A DNA stretch of 64,000 nucleotides from Desulfatitalea tepidiphila (GTDB lineage Bacteria; Desulfobacterota; Desulfobacteria; Desulfobacterales; Desulfosarcinaceae): contig NZ_BCAG01000003.1 of the NCBI RefSeq assembly GCF_001293685.1, positions 1,550,001-1,614,000 on the forward strand, in the 5' to 3' direction. The translations under genes and the position numbers were made by a program. The notes beneath the pieces are model-generated. The model saw nothing but the letters and a program-made list of their open reading frames with translations, ran no database searches and was not told where the DNA came from. Below, piece by piece: positions 26,994 to 36,400 of the stretch (position 1 is its first letter; the number at the start of each line of letters is the position of its first letter).

Positions 26994-27530
26994 ATGATTT
27001 ATTATAATAGTAGGTACTTGTCCAGTAAGTTGCAGATTAATTTGGCAAGATGGAAACGGTGGGCAAGGGAATTTTTACCGCCGGATCCACTAGGCGGCAT
27101 TCAATCCGGGGTAACGCGTCAATTCAATGCCAAAGAAGCTTTCAAGGTGTATTTGGCCGGACATCTGGTGGGCGCACTAAAGCTGACCATTCCGGATGCC
27201 GCTAAAATCCTTAATGATTTGAAGCCCTGGCTTAAATCGCAGGGTTTTTTTCAGATCCATGCACGCCCCACTTTGAATGGCGCCAGAAATATGCCGCAAC
27301 ATTTTCTATTCATTCATCCAGAAAACGAACAACAATTCAGCTATTGCATTCGAACCGTGATCCAGACTGAAACCGTTGAAAATGACATATCGGTCAAACG
27401 AACCACCTTTTCGGAAACCCATATGGGACCGTCGAAGTCCAACGGAGATGAGGGTCACCCCGTTTATGGTCACGTGATTGCGGTCACCCGGCTCTACACT
27501 GATTTTCTAAATAAAATCGAAGTGGTTTAG
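26994..27530 (+). CDS. Putative DNA-binding protein (MerR-like winged HTH)
   Basis: This 178-residue cytoplasmic protein begins MIYYNSRYLSSKLQINLARWKRWAREF, which reads like a MerR-type helix-turn-helix. A short loop and FNAKEAFKVYLAGHLVGALKLTIPDAAKIL follow, resembling the wing and dimer helix. The C-terminal half is a beta-rich domain of unknown function. It sits between the megasynthase and the PfaD-like gene but on the opposite strand, starts 220 bases from the former and overlaps the end of the latter by four bases. The position suggests it regulates this lipid locus. GGAG lies eight bases before the ATG. The family call rests only on the pattern of the first 80 residues. Confidence 0.55.
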   Translation: MIYYNSRYLSSKLQINLARWKRWAREFLPPDPLGGIQSGVTRQFNAKEAFKVYLAGHLVGALKLTIPDAAKILNDLKPWLKSQGFFQIHARPTLNGARNMPQHFLFIHPENEQQFSYCIRTVIQTETVENDISVKRTTFSETHMGPSKSNGDEGHPVYGHVIAVTRLYTDFLNKIEVV

Positions 27531-29173
27531 CAAGACGTCCGGCGTTGGATCTCCGCCGGTTCCATGGGTCGGAATACAGCCGCCTGGGATGGGACGATGA
27601 TTCCCTGACTGCGCAACCAATTGCATCGCATGAGACCGGCCGCGCCGTAAAGCAGATTCATGCCGATGGTGGCAACATGACGGTTTTGGGGCGGCTCGAG
27701 AATGGACCCCTTGGCCCACGCGTTGAACGCTCCCATGGCAGGCCCGCACCAGATTTGATAGTCGATTTTGCGCGCCGGATCACCGCTTTTGGCCCATAAC
27801 GACGCCCTGCCCAGGTAGGATCGAAACACCAGGGCCATTTTGTGTTTCGGATCACGTTCCGCACGGTCGATTTGCACTCTGTCGCGCTGTTCGAAAAATT
27901 GACGCGTCTGCCCCCAGGCCTCTTCAAAAGAGGCTTGAAGAAAATCTTTCTCGACGGTGGCGCGAACGGTGTCGGGGATCTGTTCGTAGCGGTCGTAGGT
28001 GCGATATAGCTCGTAGAGGCGCGCCGCCCGCATGGCAAACATCGTCCCCCGTTTGAGCACCTGCACTTTCACCCCCATTTCGAACATATCGGCGGAAGGC
28101 GCCATGATGACGTCGGCCTGCTGGGCCTGGGCGAGCATCTCGCGTACCGCATCGGAGGTGTCCGCTTCCACGCATGCCTGATTGATGGATCCGGTCAACA
28201 CATACGCCGCACCCATGGCAAAAGCCGCGGCGGCGGAATCCGGCGTCGCGATGCCACCGCCTAAACCGACCCTCAGTGGCGATGGGAACCGGTACCGTTG
28301 CATGGCCTCATCCCTCAGGGCCATAAACGTGGGTAACATGGTCAGGGCTGGGCGGTTATCCGTATGTCCGCCCGAGTCCGCTTCGGCGGTCAAGTCCTGG
28401 GCCAGAGGGATACGCTCGGCCAGGAGCGCTTCCCGCTCGGTGATCCTGCCTTGCTCGACAAGCGTTTTTAGAAATTTTTCGGGTGGTGGTGCAAAAAATT
28501 TGCTTGCTACCTCGATGCGCGACACCTTAGCGACGATATGGTTGGGACAAACAATATGGCCGTCTTGCGCCTGGTGAATGCCTTTGATGCGATAATACAC
28601 CAGGGAAAGGGTCAACCCCAGGTAGGCCGAAGCGCTGACCAGACGGATCTTTTTACGCAGGTACAGGTTGACGACCGCCTCTTCCAGTTGGGGATCGTTG
28701 GGACTATGGATCAGGTTGAAGCCGAATGGAACGCCATCCCTTCCGGAGGTGAGACGATCGATGGCAGATTCGATTTGTCCGAGGGAAAGCCCGCCTGCAC
28801 CGAAAAAACCGATCATACCAGCTTCGCCTGCCGCCCGGACCATCTCCACGGAGGTAATGCCGTTGGCCATGGCGCCGATCACATAGGCATATCGGATGCT
28901 TAGATCCCGTTTAAAAAGAGGATCCCCAAGGTTCATCGGTTGGACAGGCGGCGCAAAACCCAACAGCGGCCTTCCTTGAAGCACGATGTCAGGAGCCGAT
29001 CCCCATATCATCGTACCGTTATGGGTCACGGCAGATGCGTCGGATGGCCCGACGACAAAAACAGGACGGCCGACGTTGGCCACAGCCTCTTTGAATGCCG
29101 TTACACCGGTGCGAAGCTCCTTGTCATTTCCGATCCAGCGGGCCGACGAAGCGCTTGAGGCAGATTTTTCCAC
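27527..29173 (-). CDS. PfaD-like trans-acting enoyl reductase (2-nitropropane dioxygenase family)
   Basis: From the GTG at 29173, which has AAGGA eight bases upstream, this is a 548-residue TIM-barrel flavoprotein of normal PfaD length. The frame stays open 83 codons further, but that part runs into a palindromic repeat and is not PfaD-like. Diagnostic stretches include YAYVIGAMANGI, GMIGFFGAGGLS, PFGFNLIHSPNDP, VRLVSASAYLGLT-type barrel strands and RVGLGGGIATPDSAAAAFAMGAAYVLTGSINQ, the flavin phosphate site. PfaD proteins supply the FMN-dependent enoyl reduction that PUFA-type synthases lack in cis. Here the megasynthase is encoded 750 bases downstream on the same strand, so the two very likely work together. 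No PfaB, PfaC or phosphopantetheinyl transferase is in the window. Confidence 0.88.
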   Translation of the reverse strand: MEKSASSASSARWIGNDKELRTGVTAFKEAVANVGRPVFVVGPSDASAVTHNGTMIWGSAPDIVLQGRPLLGFAPPVQPMNLGDPLFKRDLSIRYAYVIGAMANGITSVEMVRAAGEAGMIGFFGAGGLSLGQIESAIDRLTSGRDGVPFGFNLIHSPNDPQLEEAVVNLYLRKKIRLVSASAYLGLTLSLVYYRIKGIHQAQDGHIVCPNHIVAKVSRIEVASKFFAPPPEKFLKTLVEQGRITEREALLAERIPLAQDLTAEADSGGHTDNRPALTMLPTFMALRDEAMQRYRFPSPLRVGLGGGIATPDSAAAAFAMGAAYVLTGSINQACVEADTSDAVREMLAQAQQADVIMAPSADMFEMGVKVQVLKRGTMFAMRAARLYELYRTYDRYEQIPDTVRATVEKDFLQASFEEAWGQTRQFFEQRDRVQIDRAERDPKHKMALVFRSYLGRASLWAKSGDPARKIDYQIWCGPAMGAFNAWAKGSILEPPQNRHVATIGMNLLYGAAGLMRCNWLRSQGIIVPSQAAVFRPMEPAEIQRRTSC

Positions 29174-29377
29174 GATCGAGATCCTTTGTGTCACTTTTTT
29201 CCAAGGTCGTTGCCGTTTTCGGTACCAAAACCAGCCGCAGCAAGAGAAAGTATTGAACCATTGCCCCAAGGTGCGGTGGCACCCCTTTGAATGGCGCTTT
29301 TTAAACATTATGAAGAGGACTGTCAAACGGGATATCTTTAGGTCTGGGATTCCCACTGAATGCGATTCATTAAACCC

Positions 29378-29560
29378 GGCGTGGGTGGAGCAGGTGGCCG
29401 ATGCCACGCGCCAAGCGGTCAAGTGCCGCTAAGAATGCACGGCGGGCGGCCCAGAAACTCGCTGCGCTCAAACAGTCTGGGCCGCTTGTCCGCCGTTTGC
29501 ATTCTAGCGGCACTAAGACCGCAGGCGCACGTGGCCCTGGTCACCTGTTCCACCCACGCC
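29378..29560. repeat. Very long imperfect inverted repeat (183 bp)
   Basis: The two arms are about 80 bases each. The outer ends GGCGTGGGTGGA and TCCACCCACGCC pair, as do inner blocks such as AGTGCCGCTA/TAGCGGCACT and GCGGCCCAGA/TCTGGGCCGC. The loop is about 20 bases around CTCGCTGCGCTC. It lies in the 494-base gap (29174-29667) between xerD and the PfaD-like gene, both on the minus strand. The rest of that gap shows no gene. It may be a palindromic mobile repeat, and it would also form a strong RNA hairpin after xerD. Confidence 0.75.
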
Positions 29561-29667
29561 TGTCATGCCCGTTACGATTCGAAGCTTAATATTAAAATAT
29601 TATTGGGACACGAGCTATTCAGGGTGAATCACGTTCAGTTAAAATTGCTTCCTTTGGGTCTTAAGGT

Positions 29668-30576
29668 TCATCCCCGTGGATGGTAATGCCGATGAATCTC
29701 GATCAGTCGCTGCTGGGCCACGTGAGTATAAATCTGCGTTGTGCCGATATCCACATGACCGAGCATCATCTGCACCGCACGCAAATCGGCGCCGCCTTCA
29801 AGTAAATGACTTGCAAAAGAGTGACGCAAACTGTGAGGCGTGACGCGTTTGGTGATACCGACTTGAAGGGCGTAACGCCGGAGCAGTTTCCAGAAACCCT
29901 GACGGGTCATGGGCTTGCCGGCCCTGGCGACAAAGAGAAAACGGCTGCTCATGTTTTTGAGCAGCAAGGGGCGCCCATGGTCCAAATAGTCTTGAAGACA
30001 CGTAATGGCTTTGCCGCCAATCGGTACGATTCGTTCCTTGCTGCCCTTGCCCAGGACGCGCACGAATCCAGCTTCCAGATTGACGGACCCCACGGGCAAG
30101 TCGATGAGTTCGGACACGCGCAGGCCGGCGGCATAAATCATCTCCAACATGGCTGCATCACGCAGTCCCAAGGGTTTTTCACGATCCGGCGCCGCGATGA
30201 GGTCGGTGACCTCTTCCTGACTGAGCACGTCGGGCAATTTGAGGCCGCTCTTGGGCAGCTCGACCATTTTGGCAATGTTTTCGGCTAAAAGGCCATTTTG
30301 GGTCAAAAATTGGAAAAATCCACGAATGGTAACGAGATGCCGTGCACGTGTCCGCGCACCGCGGCCAGTTTTCCTGAGATCGATGACGTATTTCAAGATA
30401 GCGGTCGGATCCGCATCTTCGAGGTGCTCAATGTTTTCTGATTTGAGAAATTTCAGAAAAGAGGCCAGGTCCGCACTGTAGGCCTCGATGGTTTTGGCCG
30501 CCAAACCCTTCTCGACAATCAGGTGATTGATGTATTGATCGACCCATCGGTCAAATAAGGGCTCAATTGGCTGCAT
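29668..30576 (-). CDS. xerD: Tyrosine recombinase XerD-like
   Basis: This 302-residue tyrosine recombinase has an N-terminal SAM-like core-binding domain (residues 1-95) and a catalytic domain with all active residues: R153 in AGLRVSEL, a lysine in LGKGSKERIV, H248 and R251 in TPHSLRHSF, H274 in MLGHVDI, and the nucleophile Y283 in TQIYTHV. Length and motifs match the XerC/XerD group that resolves chromosome dimers at dif with FtsK. XerD rather than XerC is my best guess from the N-terminus FDRWVDQYINHLIVEKGLAAKTIEAY. It follows the M24 peptidase gene on the same strand. No integron cassettes or phage genes are nearby, so a housekeeping role is more likely than an integrase role. Confidence 0.88.
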   Translation of the reverse strand: MQPIEPLFDRWVDQYINHLIVEKGLAAKTIEAYSADLASFLKFLKSENIEHLEDADPTAILKYVIDLRKTGRGARTRARHLVTIRGFFQFLTQNGLLAENIAKMVELPKSGLKLPDVLSQEEVTDLIAAPDREKPLGLRDAAMLEMIYAAGLRVSELIDLPVGSVNLEAGFVRVLGKGSKERIVPIGGKAITCLQDYLDHGRPLLLKNMSSRFLFVARAGKPMTRQGFWKLLRRYALQVGITKRVTPHSLRHSFASHLLEGGADLRAVQMMLGHVDIGTTQIYTHVAQQRLIEIHRHYHPRG

Positions 30577-30629
30577 AAATCGATATTGACCTCTTTAAAT
30601 CACAATGCCTTTAACTGGCGCGGATCTTA

Positions 30630-30724
30630 CGGGCGGGCGTAAAGCCCGCCCCTACGATATTTGATTGGTGATACAGTTTCTTGCCATACACGGGCGCGTA
30701 GGGGACGGAGTTTATCCCCGCCCG
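30630..30724. repeat. Palindromic GC-rich intergenic repeat (95 bp)
   Basis: The left arm CGGGCGGGCGTAAA...CCCCTACG is mirrored by the right arm CGTAGGGG...TTTATCCCCGCCCG. This is the common class of short intergenic palindromes carrying a GTAGGGGCGGG-type core. It lies between the M24 peptidase and xerD and may also act as a hairpin between them. Confidence 0.7.
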
Positions 30725-30774
30725 TGTGAAAACCTGAACGCCTCGAGATAACGACACTGCGGCCAATATAACAA

Positions 30775-31899
30775 TTAAATCCGGTCGATTTGATAGGTCG
30801 TGCTCAACCGGCTCAACACATCGGCACCGTCGGCGGTGACCGCCACTTGATTCTCGATGCGCACACCGCCCCATTCGGGAAGATAAATGCCAGGCTCCAC
30901 GGTGACGATCATGCCGCTACGCAAAACAGACTCTCTCAGCGGGCTCAAACGCGGCGCTTCGTGAACGGCCAATCCAGTGCCGTGGCCCAATCCATGACCA
31001 AATTTGCCTTCGAATCCCTTGGCATGAATATGATTTCGGGCAACGGCATCGACCGCCTTGGTGCTGGCCCCCTCCTTGATCGCCGCTATGGCCTTTTGTT
31101 GCGCTTCCAGAACAGTGTGAAATACGGTGAGAAAGGTGTCATCCGGCTTTCCAAGTATCAGCGTGCGCGAGGAATCCGAGCAGTAACCATTCAACCTGGC
31201 CCCCCAGTCGAACAGGATCGGCTCACCGGACTGGATGGGACGATCGGTGGGAATGGCGTGGGGCAGGGCGCTGTTGGGTCCGGCCGCCAAGATGACAGGG
31301 AAAGAGAGGCTTTGGGCGCCGGCGTGTCGCATGCCAGATTCCATGGCCCAGGCCACCGCCTTTTCACTCATGCCCGGCTTCAGTTTCTTGGCCACATGAC
31401 GAAAAACATCTTCAGCCAGCAACAAAGCTTTTCGGGTCTTTTCGATTTCGTCTCCGGACTTGATCTCGCGTAGGGCCTCCACAAAAGTCTCCAATGGGAT
31501 CAGGTCCAGCTGGTTTGCGGCTTTCTCCAATTCTTTTTTTATATTCAGGTGCTGCTGGACCGACACGCGATTGCTTTCGAACCCGAGGCGTTTGATGCCC
31601 AACGTTTGAGAAATTTTTGCAAGCTCTTTGGCCAACCCGTTCGGATAGATCAGAATCTCGTACGCCGGTGCTTCATGGTTTGCCTGAATCTGAAAGCGGG
31701 AATCGGTCAGCAGGACCTGGGACCTATTGGTGATCAACAAGCCACCGGCGGATTCGTCAAATTGGTGGTCCTCTCCGGTGAACCCACTGAGATAACGACG
31801 GTTTTCCTCTACCAGGACGAGCAATCCATCGAGCCCCTGTTCATGCATCCGCCTGCGGATTTCTGCCAGGCGATGCTGAATAAGATCTGTCATTTCCAT
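30775..31899 (-). CDS. M24-family Xaa-Pro peptidase
   Basis: This cytoplasmic aminopeptidase has 374 residues. The N-terminal creatinase-like domain contains LSGFTGEDHQFDES. The catalytic pita-bread domain holds the five metal ligands: an aspartate in LFDWGARLNGYCSDSSRTL plus a second aspartate six residues on, a histidine in GKFGHGLGHGTGLAVHE, and glutamates in VTVEPGIYLPEWGGVRIENQV. It should remove N-terminal residues ahead of proline using two divalent metals. The start at 31899 follows GGAG; the frame is open upstream, but that stretch is not family-like. xerD is downstream on the same strand, beyond the GC-rich repeat. Confidence 0.92.
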   Translation of the reverse strand: MEMTDLIQHRLAEIRRRMHEQGLDGLLVLVEENRRYLSGFTGEDHQFDESAGGLLITNRSQVLLTDSRFQIQANHEAPAYEILIYPNGLAKELAKISQTLGIKRLGFESNRVSVQQHLNIKKELEKAANQLDLIPLETFVEALREIKSGDEIEKTRKALLLAEDVFRHVAKKLKPGMSEKAVAWAMESGMRHAGAQSLSFPVILAAGPNSALPHAIPTDRPIQSGEPILFDWGARLNGYCSDSSRTLILGKPDDTFLTVFHTVLEAQQKAIAAIKEGASTKAVDAVARNHIHAKGFEGKFGHGLGHGTGLAVHEAPRLSPLRESVLRSGMIVTVEPGIYLPEWGGVRIENQVAVTADGADVLSRLSTTYQIDRI

Positions 31900-32137
31900 A
31901 TTTCTCCAGTTGCTCCTGTTATGGATCTTGTGCGATGAATGTTTCGTTTGAGATCTATTTGACTTCTTAAAAGGCCTTTGCCTATAATTGCGGCTGACCA
32001 TTTCGAGCGCTCTTTTATCACGGAATATATTGGTTTTCCATTAAATTCAAATCGTTTTCTCGAATATTGCCGTCTCAGCCTCAGGTTTTGGGACCATCGT
32101 CCAGCATTGCCTTTAAAGAAAACCGGAAAGGATGCAA

Positions 32138-32524
32138 ATGATGGATATCATCACCCACCAAGCCATTGACCCTGGTCTTTGCGGGCACCCCCTCGATGTG
32201 AAGGAGGGCTACAGTCGGGTGCGTCTCGAAACCCTGTCGTCCATGGCGGCCGATAAAACCGGGTTGGTCCACGGCGGTTTTATTTTCGGGTTGGCTGATT
32301 ATGCCGCCATGATCGCCGTCAACCATCCCAATGTCGTCCTGGGTGCAGCGGATGTCAAGTTCCTGAAGCCGGTTCGCGTCGGGGAACAGGTGGTTGCCAC
32401 CGCACGGGTCGAAGAGATCCAAGGGAAAAAACATTGGGTGGCGGTATCTGTTTCATCGGGTGAAGAGACGCTGTTCCAAGGCATGTTTACGTGCTTTGTG
32501 CTCGATAAGCACGTCCTGGCATGA
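32138..32524 (+). CDS. PaaI-like hotdog thioesterase
   Basis: This is a 128-residue single-domain hotdog protein. The central helix segment KTGLVHGGFIFGLADYAAMIA matches the PaaI/YbgC-like acyl-CoA thioesterase pattern, with VHGG and the helix aspartate. LGAADVKFLKPVRVGEQVVATARV is the following beta sheet. It should hydrolyse an acyl- or aryl-CoA ester as a tetramer in the cytoplasm. Three ATG codons compete; I prefer 32138 because GGAAAGG sits six bases before it, while the one at 32132 directly abuts that site. It is divergent from the M24 peptidase gene. The substrate is unknown. Confidence 0.82.
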   Translation: MMDIITHQAIDPGLCGHPLDVKEGYSRVRLETLSSMAADKTGLVHGGFIFGLADYAAMIAVNHPNVVLGAADVKFLKPVRVGEQVVATARVEEIQGKKHWVAVSVSSGEETLFQGMFTCFVLDKHVLA

Positions 32525-32527
32525 TCA

Positions 32528-32668
32528 GTGTCCATCCACAAATGACTAATTGGCCCGATATCGGCGTTGAGCGAAAAATTTAATCTTCGGAATATCGACC
32601 ATATGCCTGCGGTTAAATTTTTCGCGCGCCTTGATCTCGACCCAATTTGCCTATTTGTGGACGGGCAC
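32528..32668. repeat. Long imperfect inverted repeat (141 bp)
   Basis: The arms are about 68 bases each, ending in GTGTCCATCCACAAAT on the left and ATTTGTGGACGGGCAC on the right. The inner block GCGAAAAATTTAA pairs with TTAAATTTTTCGC exactly. The element begins 4 bases after the thioesterase gene and ends just before elbB. It is different in sequence from the element at 29378. It could be a MITE-like repeat or an attenuating hairpin. Confidence 0.75.
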
Positions 32669-32703
32669 TTGTTAAAATCAGTCTTTGAAAAAGGAGTTTG
32701 CCC

Positions 32704-33360
32704 ATGGCCAAAAAAATAGGTGTGCTCTTGTCCGGATGTGGGGTTTTCGATGGATCTGAAATTCACGAAGCCGTTTTGACGCTGCTCTTTCTGGATCAAG
32801 CCGGCGCAGAGATCGTTTGTATGGCGCCCGACAGCGGCCAAATGCACGTGATCGATCACACCGATCAGTCGGTCGCCGACCAGCAAAGAAATGTTCTGGT
32901 GGAGTCCGCGCGAATCGCCCGGGGAAATATCGTGGACCTTGCAACGGTTCGGGCAGATCAGATCGACGGCTTGATCCTGCCGGGCGGATTCGGCGCGGCC
33001 AAAAATTTAAGCGATTTCGCTGTGAAAGGTCCGAACGCCTCCGTACATCCACAGGTTCAAAGAATTCTCGATGAAATGGTGGCTGCGCAAAAACCAATCG
33101 GCGCCCTGTGCATTGCACCGGCAACGGTTGCGCGCGCGCTGGGGCGTCTCAAACCCGAAGTCACCATCGGTTCGGATGTCGGCACGGCCGCCGCGATTGA
33201 AACCATGGGCGCGAAGCACATGAATTGCCAGGTCGATCAGATTCATGTGGACCAGAAACATAAAATTGTCACCACACCGGCCTACATGCTGGGACCGGGC
33301 ATCAAAGATATTGCCGTGGGCATTGAAAAACTCGTTAAAAAAGTCGTTGAATGGGCCTGA
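32704..33360 (+). CDS. elbB: ElbB-like DJ-1/PfpI family protein
   Basis: This 218-residue cytoplasmic protein of the DJ-1/PfpI superfamily starts AKKIGVLLSGCGVFDGSEIHEA, the typical opening of ElbB (isoprenoid biosynthesis glyoxalase ElbB, also called SCRP-27A). The nucleophile elbow is GALCIAPATVAR with the conserved cysteine, and the preceding GLILPGGFGAAKN supports the oxyanion site. E. coli ElbB has weak glyoxalase activity and was linked to isoprenoid yields; its true job is unsettled. The start is the ATG at 32704, seven bases after AAGGAG; a TTG two codons earlier is less likely. recC follows after 56 bases on the same strand. Confidence 0.88.
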   Translation: MAKKIGVLLSGCGVFDGSEIHEAVLTLLFLDQAGAEIVCMAPDSGQMHVIDHTDQSVADQQRNVLVESARIARGNIVDLATVRADQIDGLILPGGFGAAKNLSDFAVKGPNASVHPQVQRILDEMVAAQKPIGALCIAPATVARALGRLKPEVTIGSDVGTAAAIETMGAKHMNCQVDQIHVDQKHKIVTTPAYMLGPGIKDIAVGIEKLVKKVVEWA

Positions 33361-33416
33361 TCCTTATGGCCGGTGGCGTTGCTTTGAAACGGTCGACAAG
33401 GCAATAGGGTGCCGGG

Positions 33417-36400
33417 ATGCCCAGCGAATTGCACATCATCTCCGGCAATCATATGGAAATGCTGGTCAGGGGGTTGGCTGAGGTACTGGCCGCACCCGTC
33501 GAAGCGAATCCGCATTTGGTGTTGCAGCCCGACGTGGTGCTGGTACAAAGCAGGGGCATGCAACGCTGGATATCCCTGCAAGTCGCCAGCATCAACGGGG
33601 TTTGCGCCAACATAGAGTTCCCTTTTCCCAATGCCTTTATCGACCGGCTATGCGGCCTCGAGGATGCCGCCTTTGGAATGACCGGGGCCTACGACAAACC
33701 CACCCTGGCCTTTCGCATCTGCCGTCTCTTGCCAGACCTCTTGGCGCATTCTGTTTTCGAGCCTTTACAGCGCTATCTGGCCCAGGATACCAACCCCCTC
33801 AAACGATTTCTGTTAAGCCGCAAGATCGCCGACACCTTCGATCAATACGCCGTGTTCCGGCCGGATTGGCTCGTGGGTTGGGAGACGGGCAGAGCGGGCA
33901 CCGAACAAATGCCTCCGTCGCACCAATGGCAAGCCTGCTTGTGGCGGGCCCTCGGAGCGCAACAAAACGGCTTACACCGTTCCGCTCTCCAAAAAGAGCT
34001 GGTGGAAAGACTTCGGCAAAACGACCGTGCATGGCGTGGATTACCCTCCAGGATCTCCGTCTTTGGTGTGTCCCACTTGCCGCCGTTCCACCTGGAGGTA
34101 CTCGAGGCACTTGCCCAGAGAATTCCGGTCTTTCTGTTTCTGCTGAATCCCTGCCGTCACTATTGGGCCGATATCCTTTCGGATCAACAAATGGTCCGCT
34201 TGCGATCCCGCATTCCGGGCACACCAGACAACGGCGCATTGTATTTTCAGAGCGGTAACCGTCTCCTGGCGTCCTTGGGCGTGCAGGGGAAAGAATTTTT
34301 CGACCTGATCCATCAATGCGAGGCCCATCACCACGAATTGTTCCAGGACAACCGGAACGGTCTGTTGTTGGGGGGGATCCAGCAGGACATTCTGGATCTG
34401 GTCGACCGCCGTCGGTCGGACGAGGAACCCACAGATGAGGTCGTGCACGCCGACGGGAGCTTGCGGGTGCATAGCTGTCACAGCCCCATGCGGGAAGTTG
34501 AGGTGCTGTACGACCAGTTGCTGGACATGCTGGATCATACCCCGGGTCTTGAACCGCGGGACATCCTGGTCATGGCGCCGGATATCGCTGTTTATGCGCC
34601 GTTCATTCATGCCGTGTTCGGAAATCCCGCTGACCCAGCACACCAAATGCCCTACAGCGTGGCCGATCAAGACCTCTTGGCATCAAATTCGACGATCGAT
34701 ACCTTTATTCAGCTTCTGGATCTGGTCGACGGTCGGATGGAAGCCTCGCGAGTCTTGAGTCTTCTTTCATGTCCGAGTGTCCAATCGCGCTTCGGATTGT
34801 TCGAATCCGACCTGCAACTGATTCACCGTTTGGTAAAAGAGGCCGGCATCCGCTGGGGATGGGACAGGGCTGATCGCAGACGCCATGGTTTGCCCGGATT
34901 CAGGGAGAACACTTGGCAGGAAGGCCTGGATCGATTGGTCCTCGGATGGAGCATGGACAGCCGGGAATCCAGGCTCTTCAGTGAAGTTTTGCCACTCCAA
35001 TCCATTGCTTCCGGAGATGGTGACATTCTGGGACGCGTCATTGCCTATGCCGATGCCATCCATGAGAGCATGACCCAACTCGATGCCTGCGTCGATTCCC
35101 TCGAGGGTTGGCAGGTCAGGCTCAACGCGCTGTTCGAGCGTTTTTTCCAGCTGGGACCTTCTGAGATATCCCATTCACAGCCGTTAAAGACCACGATCCA
35201 TCGACTCAAGGAAATCGGATTGCAACTCGATGAAAAAGCGACCTTTTCCTTCGACATCATCCGGCAGTATCTGAAGGACACCCTCAAACAGACTTCCCGT
35301 GAGGCAGGTTTCATGACGGGCGGCATCACCTTCTGTGCCATGCTCCCGATGCGCAGCATCCCTTCCAGGATCATTTGCTTGCTCGGCATGAATCACGAAA
35401 CCTTTCCGCGTGAAAATCATGAACCGGGATTCAATTTGATGGCGGCCGAACCCCGGCCAGGCGACCGCTCCAGAAGAAACGATGATCGCTATCTTTTCCT
35501 GGAAGCCCTTATCTCTGCCAGGGACATTTTTTATCTGAGCTACATCGGTCAGAATATTCAGGACAATTCAACCATGGCGCCTTCAATGGTTGTCGATGAA
35601 CTCCTCGAATATGTGGCCGAAGGTTTGGGGGTTCCGGCCGAGAAGCTCGTCGTCCGTCATCCGTTGCATGCCTTTTCGACCCTTTATTTCAGCGGCCTTG
35701 ACACACAGGTGTTCACGTACAGTGCCGAAAATCGAAAAGCCGCCGAGGCCCTGATCACCCCGCCTGAAACAGAACCATTCTTCACCGGGGCGCTTCCATC
35801 TCCAGATGATCACTGGCGTCAGTGCGACTGGAGGGATTTGGGAGTGTTCTGGGTGCATCCCATACGTTTTCTCATCGAAAATCGCCTGGGGGTTTATTTA
35901 AAACCAACTGCAGATGTGGTTGAAGACAGGGAGATTTTCAAATTAGATGCCTTGAGTCGCTATATGGTCAATCAGGATCTGCTCAAGGCGCTTGCCGGAG
36001 GCACTTCGAAACAGGAGGCCTACCGTATTGTTCGGGCCGCAAATATGTTGCCCCATGGCACTGTCGGACGTGTTGAATGCGAGCAACTGGTGGATCACGT
36101 CGAAACGTTTTTAGATACATTGAAGGCGATTGTGCCGAACGAAAAACCGCGTTCTGTCCGGGTGGACAAGGCACTTTCGCCATTCGCGGCGCATGGCGAG
36201 ATCGATCGGGTCTATCCACAGGGCCGCATCGTTTACCGCATGGGCAAAACGCGTCCAAAAGACCTGTTGGGGGTGTTCATACACCATCTGGCCCTGCAAT
36301 TTTGCCCGGAAAAGCATGTGGTTCCGATGAGTATATTGATCTGTACCGACCAAATCTGGCAGTTGTCACCTCTACAAAACCCTGAAGATGTCCTGGCGCG

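Noticed and set aside
29174-29422. Upstream extension of the PfaD-like frame by 83 codons
   Set aside because: The extra residues are cysteine- and tryptophan-rich without family similarity and run into a palindromic repeat; a GTG with a good ribosome site lies at 29173.
29668-30576. XerD-like recombinase as a mobile-element integrase
   Set aside because: No attachment-site duplication, excisionase or cargo is seen nearby, and the protein has the length and motifs of housekeeping Xer recombinases.
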